Below are positions 40,601 to 63,998 of a stretch of 64,000 nt of DNA, in pieces. Position numbers and translations under genes: made by a program. The DNA is from Centroberyx gerrardi (lineage: Eukaryota > Chordata > Actinopteri > Beryciformes > Berycidae). The DNA is taken from NCBI RefSeq assembly GCF_048128805.1, contig NC_135998.1:20477156-20541155 (forward strand), written 5' to 3'. The notes under the pieces were generated by a model, which saw only the letters and a list, made by a program, of their open reading frames with translations, was not told the DNA's origin and made no database searches. The first letter of the stretch is position 1, and every line of letters starts with the position of its first letter.

Positions 40601-43016
40601 TATCACAAGCATGTCTCAGAGGGCTGTACATACCATCATATACATGTTATATACATACTACATCACTATATACCATACTACATGTACATCATATGCTACA
40701 TCATATGCATACTACATATACATCATATACTACATCATATACCATACCACACACACACACGCACACACACACACACACACACACACTCACGCCTATGGGC
40801 AATTTAGAGTCTTCAATCCAGCTGACCTGCATGTCTTTCAAGTCAAGTCAAGTTTATTTATATAGCCCTTCACCACAAGCATGTCTCAAAGGAATTAACA
40901 GAGAATGAGCCTACCTAGATCTAACCTTTTTTCTGTGCAAATAAGAAAATATGCAAAACACATGACCCTGAACACAGAGTAAAGGAGGAGAGGAGTAGGA
41001 GAGAGTCAAGAATGGAAGAGAAGGCAAGAAAGACTTAAAACAAAACTTTGAAAGCTACATTAGGGTTGTGCGGTGATTTTTAGCTGTGCAGAGCCACCCA
41101 TCACCCAACAAATGGAACAAATATATCAAATACTAAATGAACCTTATTTGAAAAATGGTCCAACAAAAAAGGAAAAAAATCAAAAGGAAAAAACAAAAAA
41201 TATTCTTGTCAACCAACTCTGTAGTGCATATGGCCAGTTATTAATTGTTTTTCACTTATTCAGAATTTCTTATGAAATATGTGTTTGTTTTTATCTTTTT
41301 CTTTATAAAGACACTGCTATCATTTTTTAGGCTATTTCCAAAACCATCTTGCACCCAGCTCCTTAATGATCTGGTGCTAATAAACCACAGAAGTTGCTCA
41401 ATTAATGAAGCAATACAATAAGTTGCATGTAAGATGCACACCCTCTTCTGTTTCATTTTGGAGCAACATTTGCCTTCCTATTGGTTGGGCTTGTGGGTGA
41501 TGTGTGGGCCAAGTGAAAGCAGAAGATACTGTGTCAGTACCAGTGTACTTCAAATAAGGGTGATGCCCAAAGTATTAAGTGTTTTTGGAATATAAACCAT
41601 TTTGGAGGCCTCATAAACAACATTGCTATTTAGTGCTCAAAGAGAGAAAATGACCACATGATGAGAATAACCAACATTTGATTAGCTTCCCCATAACAAG
41701 TAGTTTTGGATATGAATTAAGTTTTCTAGTGTAAGAATTGATGATAATATAAATACAATAGGAACTTATGAACTAAGTTGTAATTGTCTCTTTAGAGTAA
41801 AGCGTGTTTATGTTTCTGACCAAATGACCACAATACAAATTTCTGTTGCTATATCTACCTTTAAAAGTATAAAAGGTATGAATATGGTACACAGATGTAA
41901 CCAACTACATATTATTTTGAATGTCAAAGCTGGAATGGAGTTTGTTGCTTTAGTAGTTTGCTAGGAAGAAGAACAGAAAGAAATAAGTTGGATCCCTTTT
42001 TCCCTAAACCTCCAAATGTGGATGTGACTGTGTGACTTTTCAGAAGTCATTTCATTATACTAATTCTGAAATCTTGTGTTTGCAATAGAGGAATCTTTGA
42101 AATTATTTATTACTTCAACTTCTTATTTACCTTCAGGCTACATTGTTTTTTTGCTGTGTTCTGCTCTTCAGGTTGTCCACCTTTGGGAACTCGGGAAACG
42201 CCCATTACGACTATCCCAAAGACTCGGACATGATGGAGCTGTTCCAGTGCACCAAGACACAGACCAACAGGTTGGCATGGAGTCATGAATACTGTTCAGT
42301 GCATTTTTAAGAGTTTGTTGAGACTGAGGATTTGATTCATTTCTCTGGTAATGTCTATCCCTGTTGATGAGCTTCGCCTTGCGACCACCGTTCCTCTTTC
42401 CCAATGCAGTTTGTCCATACTGTATGTTTTCATGATTTTCCAGAGTGTTCCACTTACCAAATAAAATAATTTAGCAGTTTTTGTGTCCAATACACTTGCA
42501 ATTCAAGCATTAACTATTTGGAACTCTTTGGAACTCTGTTATTTGCCTCCTGTTGCTTTGGAAACTATAAAAGTGGTGGTTGTCAGACCACTTTTAAAGC
42601 TGACACATACTGATCATTTCCATTCAGTTTAGTGACACACCTCTGTAGCTGCATTTGTAATTGAGATTCATTTATTTTGAAGTTCTTTTTCATGTGGTGT
42701 TTCAATTGTTTTGTCCACCCCTTTACTTCTTATCCCATAAATGGAAGAATATTATGGTCTCATTGTATCTGTAATATTGAGTTTAATTATGTAAAATAAT
42801 TCCATATTCTGTGTTGTCCGGTCTGTTAACTGTGACAGGTACAAGATGTCCCTGCTGAAGCCGTCCACCAAGGCCCTGGCTTTGTCCTGTAAAGTCTCTG
42901 TGAGGACGGACAGCAGAGGCTTCCTGTCTCTGCAGTACCTGGTCCGGAACGACGACGGACAGATCTGCTTTGTAGAATATTACTGCTGTCCTGATGAGGA
43001 GGTGGAGGAGGAGTGA
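37624..43016 (+). CDS. rad1: RAD1 checkpoint clamp subunit (9-1-1 complex), 279 aa
   Basis: RAD1 forms the PCNA-like 9-1-1 clamp with RAD9 and HUS1. RAD17-RFC loads the clamp at damaged DNA, leading to ATR activation in the nucleus. Six coding exons: 37624-37818, 38470-38578, 39280-39437, 40256-40356, 42172-42270, 42839-43016. All junctions are GT/AG and the sum is 840 nt (279 codons plus stop), against 282 residues in human. Conserved stretches include DDQYILVASLDNARNLS, LTVLLDCLTIFG, FLEEGGVVTVCKINTQEPEE, FSELDMTSEVLQITMSP and QICFVEYYCCPDEEV, covering both clamp lobes. The ATG is preceded by a 3' splice site seven bases upstream, which supports this start. The exon 4 acceptor (tcttcaaaaag) has a weak pyrimidine tract. 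It converges on brix1. Confidence 0.97.
40563..40910 (+). repeat. two repeat-tail copies flanking a tandem ATAC/CA microsatellite, rad1 intron 4
   Basis: TATATAGCTCTTTATCACAA with GCATGTCTCAGAGGG (about 40590-40625) and TATATAGCCCTTCACCACAA with GCATGTCTCAAAGG (about 40860-40892) are two copies of the same fish repeat. Between them are imprecise TACATCATATAC repeats and a CA array (40748-40788). Confidence 0.65.
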
Positions 43017-43341
43017 TGACAGCCCATCAAACTGGCTTTTCGACGGCACAGTGGCTTCACTTTAAGCCGCGAGCAAGAGTCGTAGGGCAAATCTGCCAGA
43101 GGAGGCAGTGCAGCCAGTGGGGCGCACACAGGAAAGATTCTCTCCACTGTAGTGGGGATAATGGAAAAGGTTGTTCAACAAAATCCAATGGTGCATCATT
43201 TCACAACCAGACACATGTGAGTAGGGCTTTTCCACTGGACCAGTGCAAAGATAATGTTGGCTAGCTAGTATTGTTATGGTCATTTGTGTAGTCAAAGCAT
43301 TATCTACAATTGTATGCTCATTGGGCTGTGTCCCACATTGG

Positions 43342-43347
43342 AATAAA
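43342..43347 (+). terminator. rad1: first poly(A) signal candidate of rad1
   Basis: AATAAA about 325 nt after the rad1 stop. A second AATAAA at 44219-44224 could serve a longer 3' UTR. The sequence alone cannot decide between them. Confidence 0.45.
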
Positions 43348-44836
43348 ACGGCCCTCCTAGGCAGAGCATTTAGTAAATATCTGCTCTTCCGTCTGAAAGC
43401 CCTTCACCCCCATAGTAAGAATGGTGTTGGGATAGGCGAAAACATCCAGCATTGTACATAGTGTTATCTTTCATGATTATTTATTATGACAACCATATTG
43501 TGATTTGTCTAAACACATCTTCCTTTTTTCCTTGAATGTTGTAAATCTTCCTTTCATTCTTTCTAGTGCTTCTCCCTGAGGCCTTTTTTTTATGATGCAT
43601 TGTTTTGCAAGGAGTTCTCTGACCTCAGAAAGACAGGTGATGTCACTGTTAATCCAGAAAGAAAGAAGTGAGAAAAAAGTGCCTCTACATACCTAAGCCA
43701 AAACTAATTATACTCTGAGACTGCTGTATCTCTTTTGGAAACTGAATTACTTTCCTTGTAATTGCAATTATTCAAATACAAAATACACTCAAATTAAAAT
43801 GAAAGGATAAGGACACCTGCCTCTTTGTTCAACTCCTTTTGGGTGAAATAATTTGGTGCCATATCCCGCATACCTGATTTGTGGTAGAGATTTAGAGAAA
43901 ACACACATGATCTTAACCTGGCAACTCCACATGTAAAGGATATTTTCTTCCCGAACTGGAGATCGGACTGTATTACTGGTTGGTGATAAGCATATCTGAG
44001 GCCAAAATTAATATTAAACAGTTGTATTTCCAGTATTTTTGGAGGATAAAGAAACTATGTGAATTAGACCTTGGATGGTGTCTGTTACATGTCCTGGGTA
44101 TTTCTATTAGGTTGTAGTCAGCATTTCCTTTAACATAGAAATGTTAGGTTGAGGACAGTAGTATTTCCTTGGAGAAATATTATACATCAGACCATGGATA
44201 CAACTAAGGATATCATGAAATAAAAGAACTCAGAATTTTGACTTTATTCTCAGAATTCTGACCAACTTTAATTAACTTGCATCTGTTGAGCTTGCTTCTG
44301 TGGGGAATATGATATTATGGACAGATGTACCATGGGCAGTGATCATGTTCCAATTTTGAGTAGATTTGGTAGGACTCTAAGGAATTAGATGGGAGGAAAT
44401 TGCAGAAAACGTTGGCAGAGATTGAGAATATTAACAGTGCAACACCCTACTGCAGACAGTGAGGTTTGATCTCTAATTATAGTACCTCATATGATAGACC
44501 ACCGAAATGAAGACTGATCAACTTTAGTAGAGACTGTGTGTGCAAGTCCACTTCCATCAAACATTTGCACACAGAACACACAAGCATAAGACTATAAAGC
44601 ATTTTTCACCAGGTGCATAATGCAAGCAATGGACACACCATTTGCCTAGAATTGATCCTTTACATTTCAATGTGTATGTTGGTCTGTACACATTCAACAA
44701 CTATTCCAGTTAGAGTTGCATTACAATGTGAGATGATACAAACACTAGGTTTGAATTGTTTTATTTCCATAACATAGAAAAGGACTGTAGTCACATCCAG
44801 GCTCTATAAACAAAAGCTTTTACACAGATGGATTTT

Positions 44837-44842
44837 TTTATT
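44837..44842 (-). terminator. brix1: poly(A) signal candidate of brix1
   Basis: AATAAA on the minus strand about 390 nt after the brix1 stop; another lies at 44760-44765. Confidence 0.45.
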
Positions 44843-45226
44843 TTTATCAAAAAGGATATACATAAATGTTGCTTGTGGTCTTTTGAAAGCTGGAACCTTG
44901 GTGGCCAACTCAAACCTGCACAATGCTCCTACTCAGAGTTTGGCAGCAAAATATATATTGTGTGTGTAACTACAGCAACAGACACTGAACACAAAATGTA
45001 CACATTTTAAATCTCTTTTATACCACCTGATGGCTATGCTAGAGTCAAATGATACATGTTGCAGGCAATGTCTAATCTGCAGGTAATCTAATCTTCAAAT
45101 AATTTTTAATTTCTGGACTGGATTCCATCGTTGTAGCAAACAGTATCTGTATTTTCTTAAGATACCACTGTATCATGACATCATCAGTAAGTCATTCACC
45201 CAGCTTTCCTTCGGCCCATCCAGTTT

Positions 45227-48200
45227 CTAGCGAGCCATCTGCATCCTTTGTCTTTTGAAGGCTTTGTGTTTGTTCTTCTTCATCACTTTTGGCTCGGGCG
45301 GCTCCGTCTCGATGTGGACGGACTTCTCCTCAGCCGGTGTCAGGAAGACGTCGGCCGTAACGTCTTTGGCCAAGTCCTCCTTCGCTTCAGTCCTCTTCAT
45401 CTTCTGCAGCTCCTTCACCATCTGCTTCTCACGCAGTCTGGCGGCCGTGGCCAATCGGATCTGTCGCCGGTGCTGCAGGGGTTGGGAGGACAACGGGGAT
45501 CAACATGAATCTCAACTTTAGACAGTCAGGAAATACATGATGTATGATTGCCTATTCAGTGACAACTGTGTCCAATTTACAGGTGGAAGGATATTCAACC
45601 AGGCTGTGAAATCTAATCTATTTAACATGGTAATGTGCCAGGCAATTCTCAGTTAAAGAACAATTTTGATCATGAAAATGAGGCATTTCCTTGTTTGATT
45701 AAATAAAATCAGATGCTGATAATACTTCATCAGAGTTGACTGGCATGAATTGGACTTTACCATGTTGGGAGACTGGAAGTGTGGGTTTTCGTAGAGTGTT
45801 GGCCCTCCAAAGCTCCCTTGAAAGATCTTGATGAGGTTGAGAACGAAGCGAGGCCCGATCTCCACTAGAGAGGCGTCCTCCTCAATAATCTTAAGGTGGC
45901 ACAGGGAAAATACATTGCAGGAAGAAGGGAGAAAAATGTTATAGTTGAACTTCAAATTTCAGAAGCCCCACAATGGAGTTAACATTTTACAAATTCTTGT
46001 AATATTTACTATAAAAGCTAATTTATGCCAAGAACCCTTAAAGTAGAGCAGTGAAAACTCACCTGGTAGTTTCTAAACCATATCCTGTTGTCTGCAATGG
46101 TAAATGTGAAGACATGGTCCACAAACGGCTGACTCTTAGGGTGGTAATGTGGAGTGGAAAACGTCTACAACAGGAAAACTCAATAAGTAACACCTTAAAT
46201 AATACAGAAAGTTTATTATAGACAGAAAAATATTCATATTCAACTGGTGCTGGGGACTTTCTTTGATGTTGCCTACAGTGACAGCGTCAATATTGAGGAG
46301 GCGGGTGTTGTTGTGTTTGGAGCATTTTCTTTTTGATTTGTCTTGTCATTGTCAAGAGAGAAACTGTCAAAAGGTGTGAATGTTACAGCCGAAGTTTATG
46401 TAGACTGTGCAGACAGAAAATAATTTTAGAACGTAAAAAAATCATTTTAAAAGCAACAGACTAACTGCTCATCTTTCAAAACAAAACAAAACTCATACGA
46501 CGCATACGGCTGTGTCCACTGCTTGCTCCAAACGATCATCAATATTTACATTCACTGTGTTGTTGTGCATCAGGTAAATTCCAGGTGCTTAGCAACTTAA
46601 TGACGCTGCCTGCCCTCGTTTAAGCAACATATCTGGCAACCAATAAAACTTTCTAGACCGTCATCTTCCAGCTACAGCTGGATGGGAGCTCCATCTCACT
46701 AGGCTATTAAAAGTGTAGTAAACATTAATGTATATGTCTCCTGACAAACATCTCATAAAGTGAAAACAGACCTGGATGAACAGCTCCTTCAGTAAAGCAT
46801 GGTGGGGATCCTTGTCAAATTTCTGTTGGAGGAAATAAAGATACAAAAAGTCAAGCTCCTGTGGGTGTTTTATGATAAATAACATTCAAGCCCTGCATAC
46901 AAATACTCTGCCCTTGATCAATCTATCAGTTGTCAGCATATAAATACATGTTCCAGACAAAACAATATGCCAAGGCAGCTGGGGAAGCTAGGATTGCTCA
47001 TATCACCTGGACCAAGGAATGGGCTTTCACTGATTAGCACAACCAGAGAGGAGGAACTAATCGGCTGGTTGCCCATCCCTGAACTACATTAAACACATCC
47101 ATATATATACATAAAAATTATACTGATGTGTTTGATAGAGTGATTCACAGCCCATCTCCCCCTGAGCATGCCCCAGTTTTCAGCCCAATGCTACTCACAG
47201 GATCAAACGACAGCAGCGGCCTGGATCCTTTCAGGCAGTTCCCTGTCATTTTAAGTTCAGCCAGTGTGTGGACTGTGGAACAGGAAATAAAAGAATATGA
47301 ATCAGATTTTCTGCCACATGAGAAATGATGCCCCCCTGTTCTTCATGACACTAAGAGACGGACAATTAACTCACTGTTCTGAACCAGAAACTTTGCAGAG
47401 GGTCCATGAGGGCTGTTTGAAATCCTGTAGGGCGAGAAAGATTGAATTCACTTCAAATGTGTCCAGCACACATCGAAAAGGACAGTTGAAGAGTGTAACA
47501 AGGACCAGATACTCACCACATGTAGAGATCCTGCTTTTTCTTTGCCTCAAAAAAGAGGCATTTGTTGCAGTTTTTGATTTCACACACCTGGGGGACAGTG
47601 GAAACTTTAGCCATGTTGTAATGCAAGTATGATTGTGTCAGGATTTTCATTAATTAGCCACATCGGCAAACAGACCCACCTCATTGACAACAAACAGCTT
47701 GTCCTTTCTGTCCATCTTTGTATCTAACAGACAGAAAACATCCTTGTTATTATGAACACAAACATGAATAGAGATGGGCCAAAGTGTCAATGCATGAACA
47801 GTGTTATAGGATACAAACCTGCTTTTGAATGAGGCATCATAGTCCTCAGGTCCTGCATCAAGTGCCTTGTTCTGAAGTTGATGCCTCTGGAGGAGAAAAT
47901 GAGAACTCTTTCCTTGTTCGTCCATTTGCCCTGTTCAGGAAAGACACTTTAGTTCAGGACAGTATCTTCATTTGTATAACACGTCTGTGCTTCACAGTCA
48001 AGACGAACGAACGACACATAAACAAGGAAGCTCAGGAATAGGACAAGACCCTGGTTTGGTACAGGACAGCTACAAGGAAAACTCGGTAAATTGACAGTAC
48101 TCCAGTCACCGCTTCATATTGTGTAGTCAAGCTGAGGTTTAACAGCTCTCTGTGCCAGATAATAAACATGTTAATCCACTGTAACGCTAGCTAAATTGCG

Positions 48201-48464
48201 GGTGCCGTTTCGGCTGGTAATATAGACACTGTCCATGTGTTTTGGAGGAGTTTTGCTGGCTAGTTAACCGGTTAGCAGCTCACCAGCTGGGTGAATCAGC
48301 CGTTTATAATCACTTACCGCTGATACTGGTGCCGGGACATTGATTTCATTTTTATTCGGTTCGGTTTCGCTCGGCGCTTGACTTCCATTCCCTGCAAATT
48401 TAACTTTCTTTGCCTTCTTGCTACCAGGACCCGGTCCCCCACGTTTTCTCTTGAGCGTCGACAT
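45227..48464 (-). CDS. brix1: BRX1 ribosome biogenesis protein (Brix domain), 341 aa
   Basis: BRX1 is a nucleolar factor needed for early 60S pre-ribosome assembly. Ten coding exons in transcript order: 48464-48318, 47930-47819, 47723-47680, 47587-47517, 47424-47375, 47272-47199, 46822-46772, 46164-46063, 45889-45761, 45472-45227. Phases agree throughout and the sum is 1026 nt (341 codons plus stop), against 353 in human. After a short basic, divergent N-terminus come the Brix-domain stretches GKWTNKERVLIFSSRGINF, RTRHLMQDLRTMMPHSKA, KMDRKDKLFVVNE, CNKCLFFEAKKKQDLYMW, PHGPSAKFLVQN, FVDHVFTFTIADNRIWFRN and EIGPRFVLNLIKIFQGSFGG. The tail is lysine/arginine-rich (KVMKKNKHKAFKRQR), as expected for a nucleolar RNA-binding protein. 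The N-terminal exon aligns poorly with human, so the start rests on being the first ATG of an open exon that runs into the conserved domain. Confidence 0.96.
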
Positions 48465-48983
48465 GTTTGGTTTGTGATAGAGGAAGAGCGCCGACACAAC
48501 ACGTGAGGCGGAGCGGAGGAGGGCGCAGACTCCACCTGCTGCAGCGGAGTGGTACTGCACCGCCACAAACACACATGGGACATTACTGTGGGTTTAAAAA
48601 GTAAGCAAGAAATTGACTGCACACCAAGACGCGGGAAATATAGGCATTTTAAAGTATAGGCCCTTACCAAAAATAACTATAGTAATCCTATAATATCTTT
48701 TAACGATACTACCCAAATATCACAACAATGTCCCTATAATAATATTCTAAGAATAGGCCTATTACTGGAGAAACTACATAAACTATAAGGTCAATAAACT
48801 CACTACACACTGCCCAGATAGCATACTAACACTGAATCAACGTTGACATAATAACAATGATTCAGCACCAGTTTAACACCCTAAAAAACTGTTTATCCAG
48901 CATTGAAAATGGATGTTCATTTCAAATTCAATAATTGATTTAACATCAAATTAACACTGAAACAATCTAAAATGAAGCCTGCT

Positions 48984-49232
48984 TTATGTAGTGAAATCAA
49001 CACACAGGGTCCTGGCATGGGAGCCTGGGGTGTTGAGGTGTTCCAGGACAAAGTGTAGGCCCATGTTGACTGCATCATCCACACTGGGAACCCCCTCCTC
49101 CAAGCCGCAGGGTAAACAGTATTGTGCTGTGGCCATTTCCCCCCATGGGACAGTCGCTTTCCACTGCATCTCTGCCAAAGTATTGGGCCAAGCGTTCCTC
49201 ACGGTGTCCAAGGCTCCTTTGTGCTCCCTCAT
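48984..49232 (-). mobile_element. LINE reverse-transcriptase fragment
   Basis: An 82-codon minus-strand stretch contains SVDDAVNMGLHFVLEHLN followed by RTLCVDFTT. This is the region around the first catalytic aspartate of non-LTR reverse transcriptases, where functional fish copies read SVDDAVN...HL...R.LFVDFSSAFN. The frame closes immediately after VDFTT, so only a dead fragment remains. The clade (Rex1/CR1/L2-like) is an inference. Confidence 0.7.
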
Positions 49233-50999
49233 CCTGCAGTGTTCTCAAAACAACAGCACAAGTTGCCTTAGTGCACCATGTGTCAAGGCTCCCTGAAACC
49301 CTTACGGTCTGACAGAGAGGGTTTCAGTTCCTGAGAAGCCAGTAAGCAGGCCCCACACCACCATTTTATTTTATAACAAACTGCTGGATCCAGGTAATCT
49401 GCTGAGGAAACAGTGTTAAATTTAACACCACATGAAATGGTAATCTGAGCTCAATTCATTACAATTTCCTCTGATTTAAAGAAAATATGGACAGGAGTAC
49501 AACAGAGGGAGGGCGAGTTGTGCTGTGAATGCTAGACAACAATCGATTACACAGAATTTGAGTAGAGAACAGTAAAAATTAAATGAAGAAATTATGTAAT
49601 ATAATTGTTGTCAAACTGATTTTATCCTCATGCACTGTTACCACTGTGCCTTTGTTGAATTTGCTTGGATGCTCTGTGGTAAAGACAAATTATCTTGGAA
49701 ATGAGCCGCCAATGAGTCCACCTCAAACACTTTATGAGATGTAATGACATTTTTTTTTCATCAAGAACAGGTTGATTAAGCAAGCCTTCCCAGAGTGTTG
49801 ACTGGAAGAATGACAACATTGTAGTTAGATTTGAGCACAGATTTCTTGTAGGCATAATTTTTGTGAAATGTTTGGCTTCACGGTGACAAACAACACACTT
49901 CACTAAATAAAAGTATTTTTTTTAGAACATAGTAGTGCTGTCTTCAACATTATGGACCAAAGATGCAAGCAAATGCAAAGCCAAAGGTGCAAGTCTCCTT
50001 TCCACCACTAGAGAGCACCATAGGATAACTAATGGCAGTCCCAGACCTCAACTGTCCTCGCCTGTCAAATGTTGGTCCTGTTTGTTAAGATATCACGCAT
50101 GCGCAGCTCATCCCTTGGGTTTTAGTGAAAAGTGTGCTGAATGAGAGACTGTGGTGGGGTGAAGAGCAGGGAGGGAGAGGTAGAGCTGACCAGGCTGAGG
50201 CTGGGGCATTATGGGCTGGGTAGTGGATCGGTGTTGGCTGGGAAACAGGGATGGGAAGTGTATGAGTGTGGGGCGATGGAGTGAGTCACGTGATGCTGCA
50301 GTGTCCTTGGTATGGGAGGGAGAGGAGAGAGCAGATTTGGAGAGTTGGCTGTTAGGGGAAAATGAGTGCCAAAGTCAAATTGCCAGGAAGATAATAAACC
50401 TTTATTCCACATGCCTGTATCAAAGGATATAGGTTCAAACAGAGCTGATCTGCCAGTGGAGCCTATAGTTAAATATGTCCCCTAATGAGTTACATTAATT
50501 TACATGATCTGAAAGAGTGCAGATAATGGTGAGACACAATGACAGGATGATAATGATGGTGATGATCTCGTTTCTAGCTTATTGTTGATGTGTCCTGCAA
50601 TCAAATGCCAGGAGCTTGACAGCCAATTTACAGGAGTTAAAGAGATTTATTGATGCATTTGCACATAAGCCAGAAGTAGTTTACAGACAAGAGACTGCAT
50701 ACAAGGATTCAATATGGAAGAGTAGAAGTTAAAACAGGTAGAAGTGTGGCAGTCAAGGTGAGGTCGCCACGGGATGATATTACAGTGGTTAATTTTTTAC
50801 AATACTTGCTGTAAGCTGGATGGAGATAAACTAGGTGAAATAATGGAGAACATCAGACCACCGGCCTATTGTAGGAGACTTCACTGCTCACAATTATGGG
50901 GAAGTGGGACACATTAATGGAACAGCATTGATAGATATGGGTTAATGAGAGCCTACTAAACGATGGCAGACCAACTTAGGCTACATTTAGGCTACACTT

Positions 51000-51655
51000 A
51001 TTTTTAGTAGGCTTGACTACTGTAACAGTGTCTTTACAGGTCTCTCTAAAAAAGCTATTAGACAACTGCAGCTCATCCAGAATGCTGCTGCCAGGGTTCT
51101 AACCAGGACTGAGAAAATGGACCACACCACTCCAGTGCTGAGATCACTGCATTGGCTTCCTGTGTGCCAAAGAATTGAGTTTAAAATTCTGTTGCATGTT
51201 TATAAAGCACTTAATGGTTTAGGACCAAAATACATTACTGATCTCCTTCAGTGTTATGAACCCGCCAGACCCCTCAGGTCTTCAGGTACTGGTCTGCTTA
51301 CTGTTCCCAGGGTCAGAACAAAGCATGGAGAAGCAGCTTTTAGTTTTTATGCTCCTTCATGCCTGGAACAAACTTCCAGAAAATCTGAAGTCTGCCTCAA
51401 CTTTAGAATCCTTTAAATCAGGGCTTAAAACTTTTCTGTTCACCAGGGCTTTTTAAGAAATCTAGGGCAACACTCATCTGCACTGTAATTTTTTATTTAT
51501 TTGTATCTTTTATATTTTCTTTTAAATGTGATTTTAATGCACTTTTCACTTTTCTAATCTTTTTATCTATGTCTTTATTTTTATTTTATTTATGTAAAGC
51601 ACTTTGAATTGCCGTTGTGTATGAAATGTGCTATATAAATAAACTTGCCTTGCAG
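51000..51655 (+). mobile_element. L2-type LINE, 3' end (RT C-terminus and tail), 5'-truncated
   Basis: From 51003 the plus strand encodes FSRLDYCNSVFTGLSKKAIR, then LIQNAAARVLTRTEK, LRSLHWLPVCQRIEFKILL and YKALNGLGPKYITDLL. These are hallmarks of the C-terminal end of L2-clade LINE reverse transcriptases in fish. A frameshift near 51360-51400 moves the reading to another frame, which continues WNKLPENLKSASTLESFKSG and ends FLFTRAF. The 3' UTR ends in an AAAGCACTTTGAATTG-type tail and AATAAA. It is 5'-truncated, inactive and intergenic. Confidence 0.85.
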
Positions 51656-52433
51656 GCAAAAGCTCTCTGCGTGTGTGTAGTTTGGCCTTCCGCACTACTC
51701 CCATCCCATGCTTTTCCACCTCTGTGGTTGCGATGGAACAAACTGGCCTTAAACTGCTGGGTTAAACTAAAAGGATATGGGTCCAGCCAAGCAGCTAATT
51801 GTTGAATGAATGCTGGGAGTTTTCAGGGAAAGACGGAAAGGCGAACACAGGAAGCTTTGTAAATCTCATCAAGAGTGAAGCAGATAAAGCTGGGCTAGAG
51901 GATCTGGATGTGGCACCCCCAGTTTGTTGGACAGTTACCAGAGCCTGATACTGACCTTTCAATCTCAGGCATTAAAAAGAGAAGATGAACATGTGGTTGG
52001 CTAAGCATCATTTGCAGCAAATATGGTCCCACCTGCTGATCTATAGAGATGGGTCAAAGCACCCAGTCACTAGGAATGACTGAATGAAGCAATTGCCTAA
52101 CAAAGTATAATTCTATACTGAAATTGTAGTGGGTTTGCCTTGGTTGGGAAACACCCAGATGGGGAATGTGCGGCCTTTACTGCTTCATTGTGAGGAAAGG
52201 GGGCTCATGTATATTGATTTGGCTGAGCTTGCTGGTATATATTTCAAAAACTTTATTTGACATGCATGACTAGAGAGAAACAAGGAGAGTCCTTGACTTC
52301 CTTCACTAAACCGGCCTTTACCCGGGAGCATAAGTTGTAACAGAGGTTGGGAAGTTGATTGCATTTGTAACTGTGGACGGCAGCAGGATGCAATTTCTGC
52401 GACTAGTCTGCCGAAACCAAGAAGAAGAAGAAC

Positions 52434-52816
52434 TCTCGCGAGAATAAGCGACACGTTTGCCAAAATGCGGATACCCTCAACTCAACACAGGTCCGTTGCT
52501 GTTTTGCCGCAACCGCAACGAGCCGCATGCCCACGGTAGTGAAGTTATATCGTGTGGAAATAATAGTTGTCAGTGATGCAGAACATTTCAGCGGTTTGAA
52601 TGTCTTGGACCCAGGCATTACAACAGTGTTTTTGATCTTGCCGGTGAATCCCGGGTTATACAAGTAACGGAGAGATACTGGTAGCTAGCATACCATGTCA
52701 GTATAGCTAAGTTAGCTAACGTTACGTGCTATCGTTAGCCTCGTTCCCGACAACGTGAGCAATATTTTGCTGAATATTTCATCCCGGTCTCAACTTTTCC
52801 TAACTCTATACTAACC
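52434..52816 (+). promoter_or_regulatory. dnajc21: dnajc21 promoter and 5' leader
   Basis: A perfect TCTCGCGAGA palindrome lies at 52434-52443. This element is known from TATA-less, often bidirectional housekeeping promoters. Downstream sequence to the ATG at 52817 is CpG-containing and has no TATA box. The leader holds a 46-codon open frame (52527-52667) and TAACGTTA-type palindromes at about 52715-52725. Transcription start position is inferred only. Confidence 0.6.
52527..52667 (+). other. 46-codon open frame in the presumed dnajc21 5' leader
   Basis: An ATG-to-TAA frame beginning MPTVVKLYRVEII and ending VNPGLYK, 150 bp before the dnajc21 ATG. No family was recognised. It could be an upstream ORF or chance. 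Confidence 0.3.
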
Positions 52817-63746
<10,930 letters not shown>

Positions 63747-63888
63747 CCCGTCCTCATCGCTGGGCGGATGAACACAACTCGATGAGTGTGACATTGCGGG
63801 GACGCAGGAATCAACGATGTCCTGAGAAGTCTGGTTTCTCTCAGGAGGAAGAGGAGGAGCCATAAAAAAGCCTTTGGAAGTGAACTTT

Positions 63889-63894
63889 ATTAAA
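63889..63894 (+). terminator. dnajc21: poly(A) signal candidate of dnajc21
   Basis: ATTAAA, the commonest variant hexamer, about 145 nt after the stop. No AATAAA is seen before the window ends. Confidence 0.45.
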
Positions 63895-63979
63895 CAGACT
63901 GGATTGGCTCACTGACACTGGATCTTTTTTTTTTTTATTTTCAAATGAGGCAACAATCAGCATGTTCAGTGAGACAGCA

Positions 63980-63998
63980 GTGTGTGTGTGTGTGTGAG
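63980..63998. repeat. (TG)n microsatellite at window end
   Basis: Short TG repeat 3' of dnajc21. Confidence 0.8.

Larger units (their letters stand above)
43017..45226. other. convergent 3' UTR / intergenic interval between rad1 and brix1
   Basis: This 2.2-kb AT-rich interval separates two convergent genes. It holds poly(A) signal candidates for both (plus strand at 43342 and 44219; minus strand at 44837-44842 and 44760-44765). I saw no coding signal and no recognisable repeat. Confidence 0.6.
48465..52433. other. intergenic interval between divergent brix1 and dnajc21
   Basis: About 4 kb without a host gene that I can support. The brix1 promoter must lie at its left edge (48.46-48.7 kb; GC-rich, no TATA seen). 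It contains two LINE reverse-transcriptase relics (48984-49232 minus and about 51000-51655 plus). The rest is AT-rich sequence with no recognised feature. Confidence 0.55.

Noticed and set aside
48314..48670. 118-codon minus-strand frame overlapping brix1 exon 1
   Set aside because: A different frame from the brix1 start; no similarity, ends in the GC-rich promoter/exon.
52185..52663. Minus-strand frames across the dnajc21 promoter
   Set aside because: No family recognised and no splice continuity; only a divergent transcript remains conceivable.
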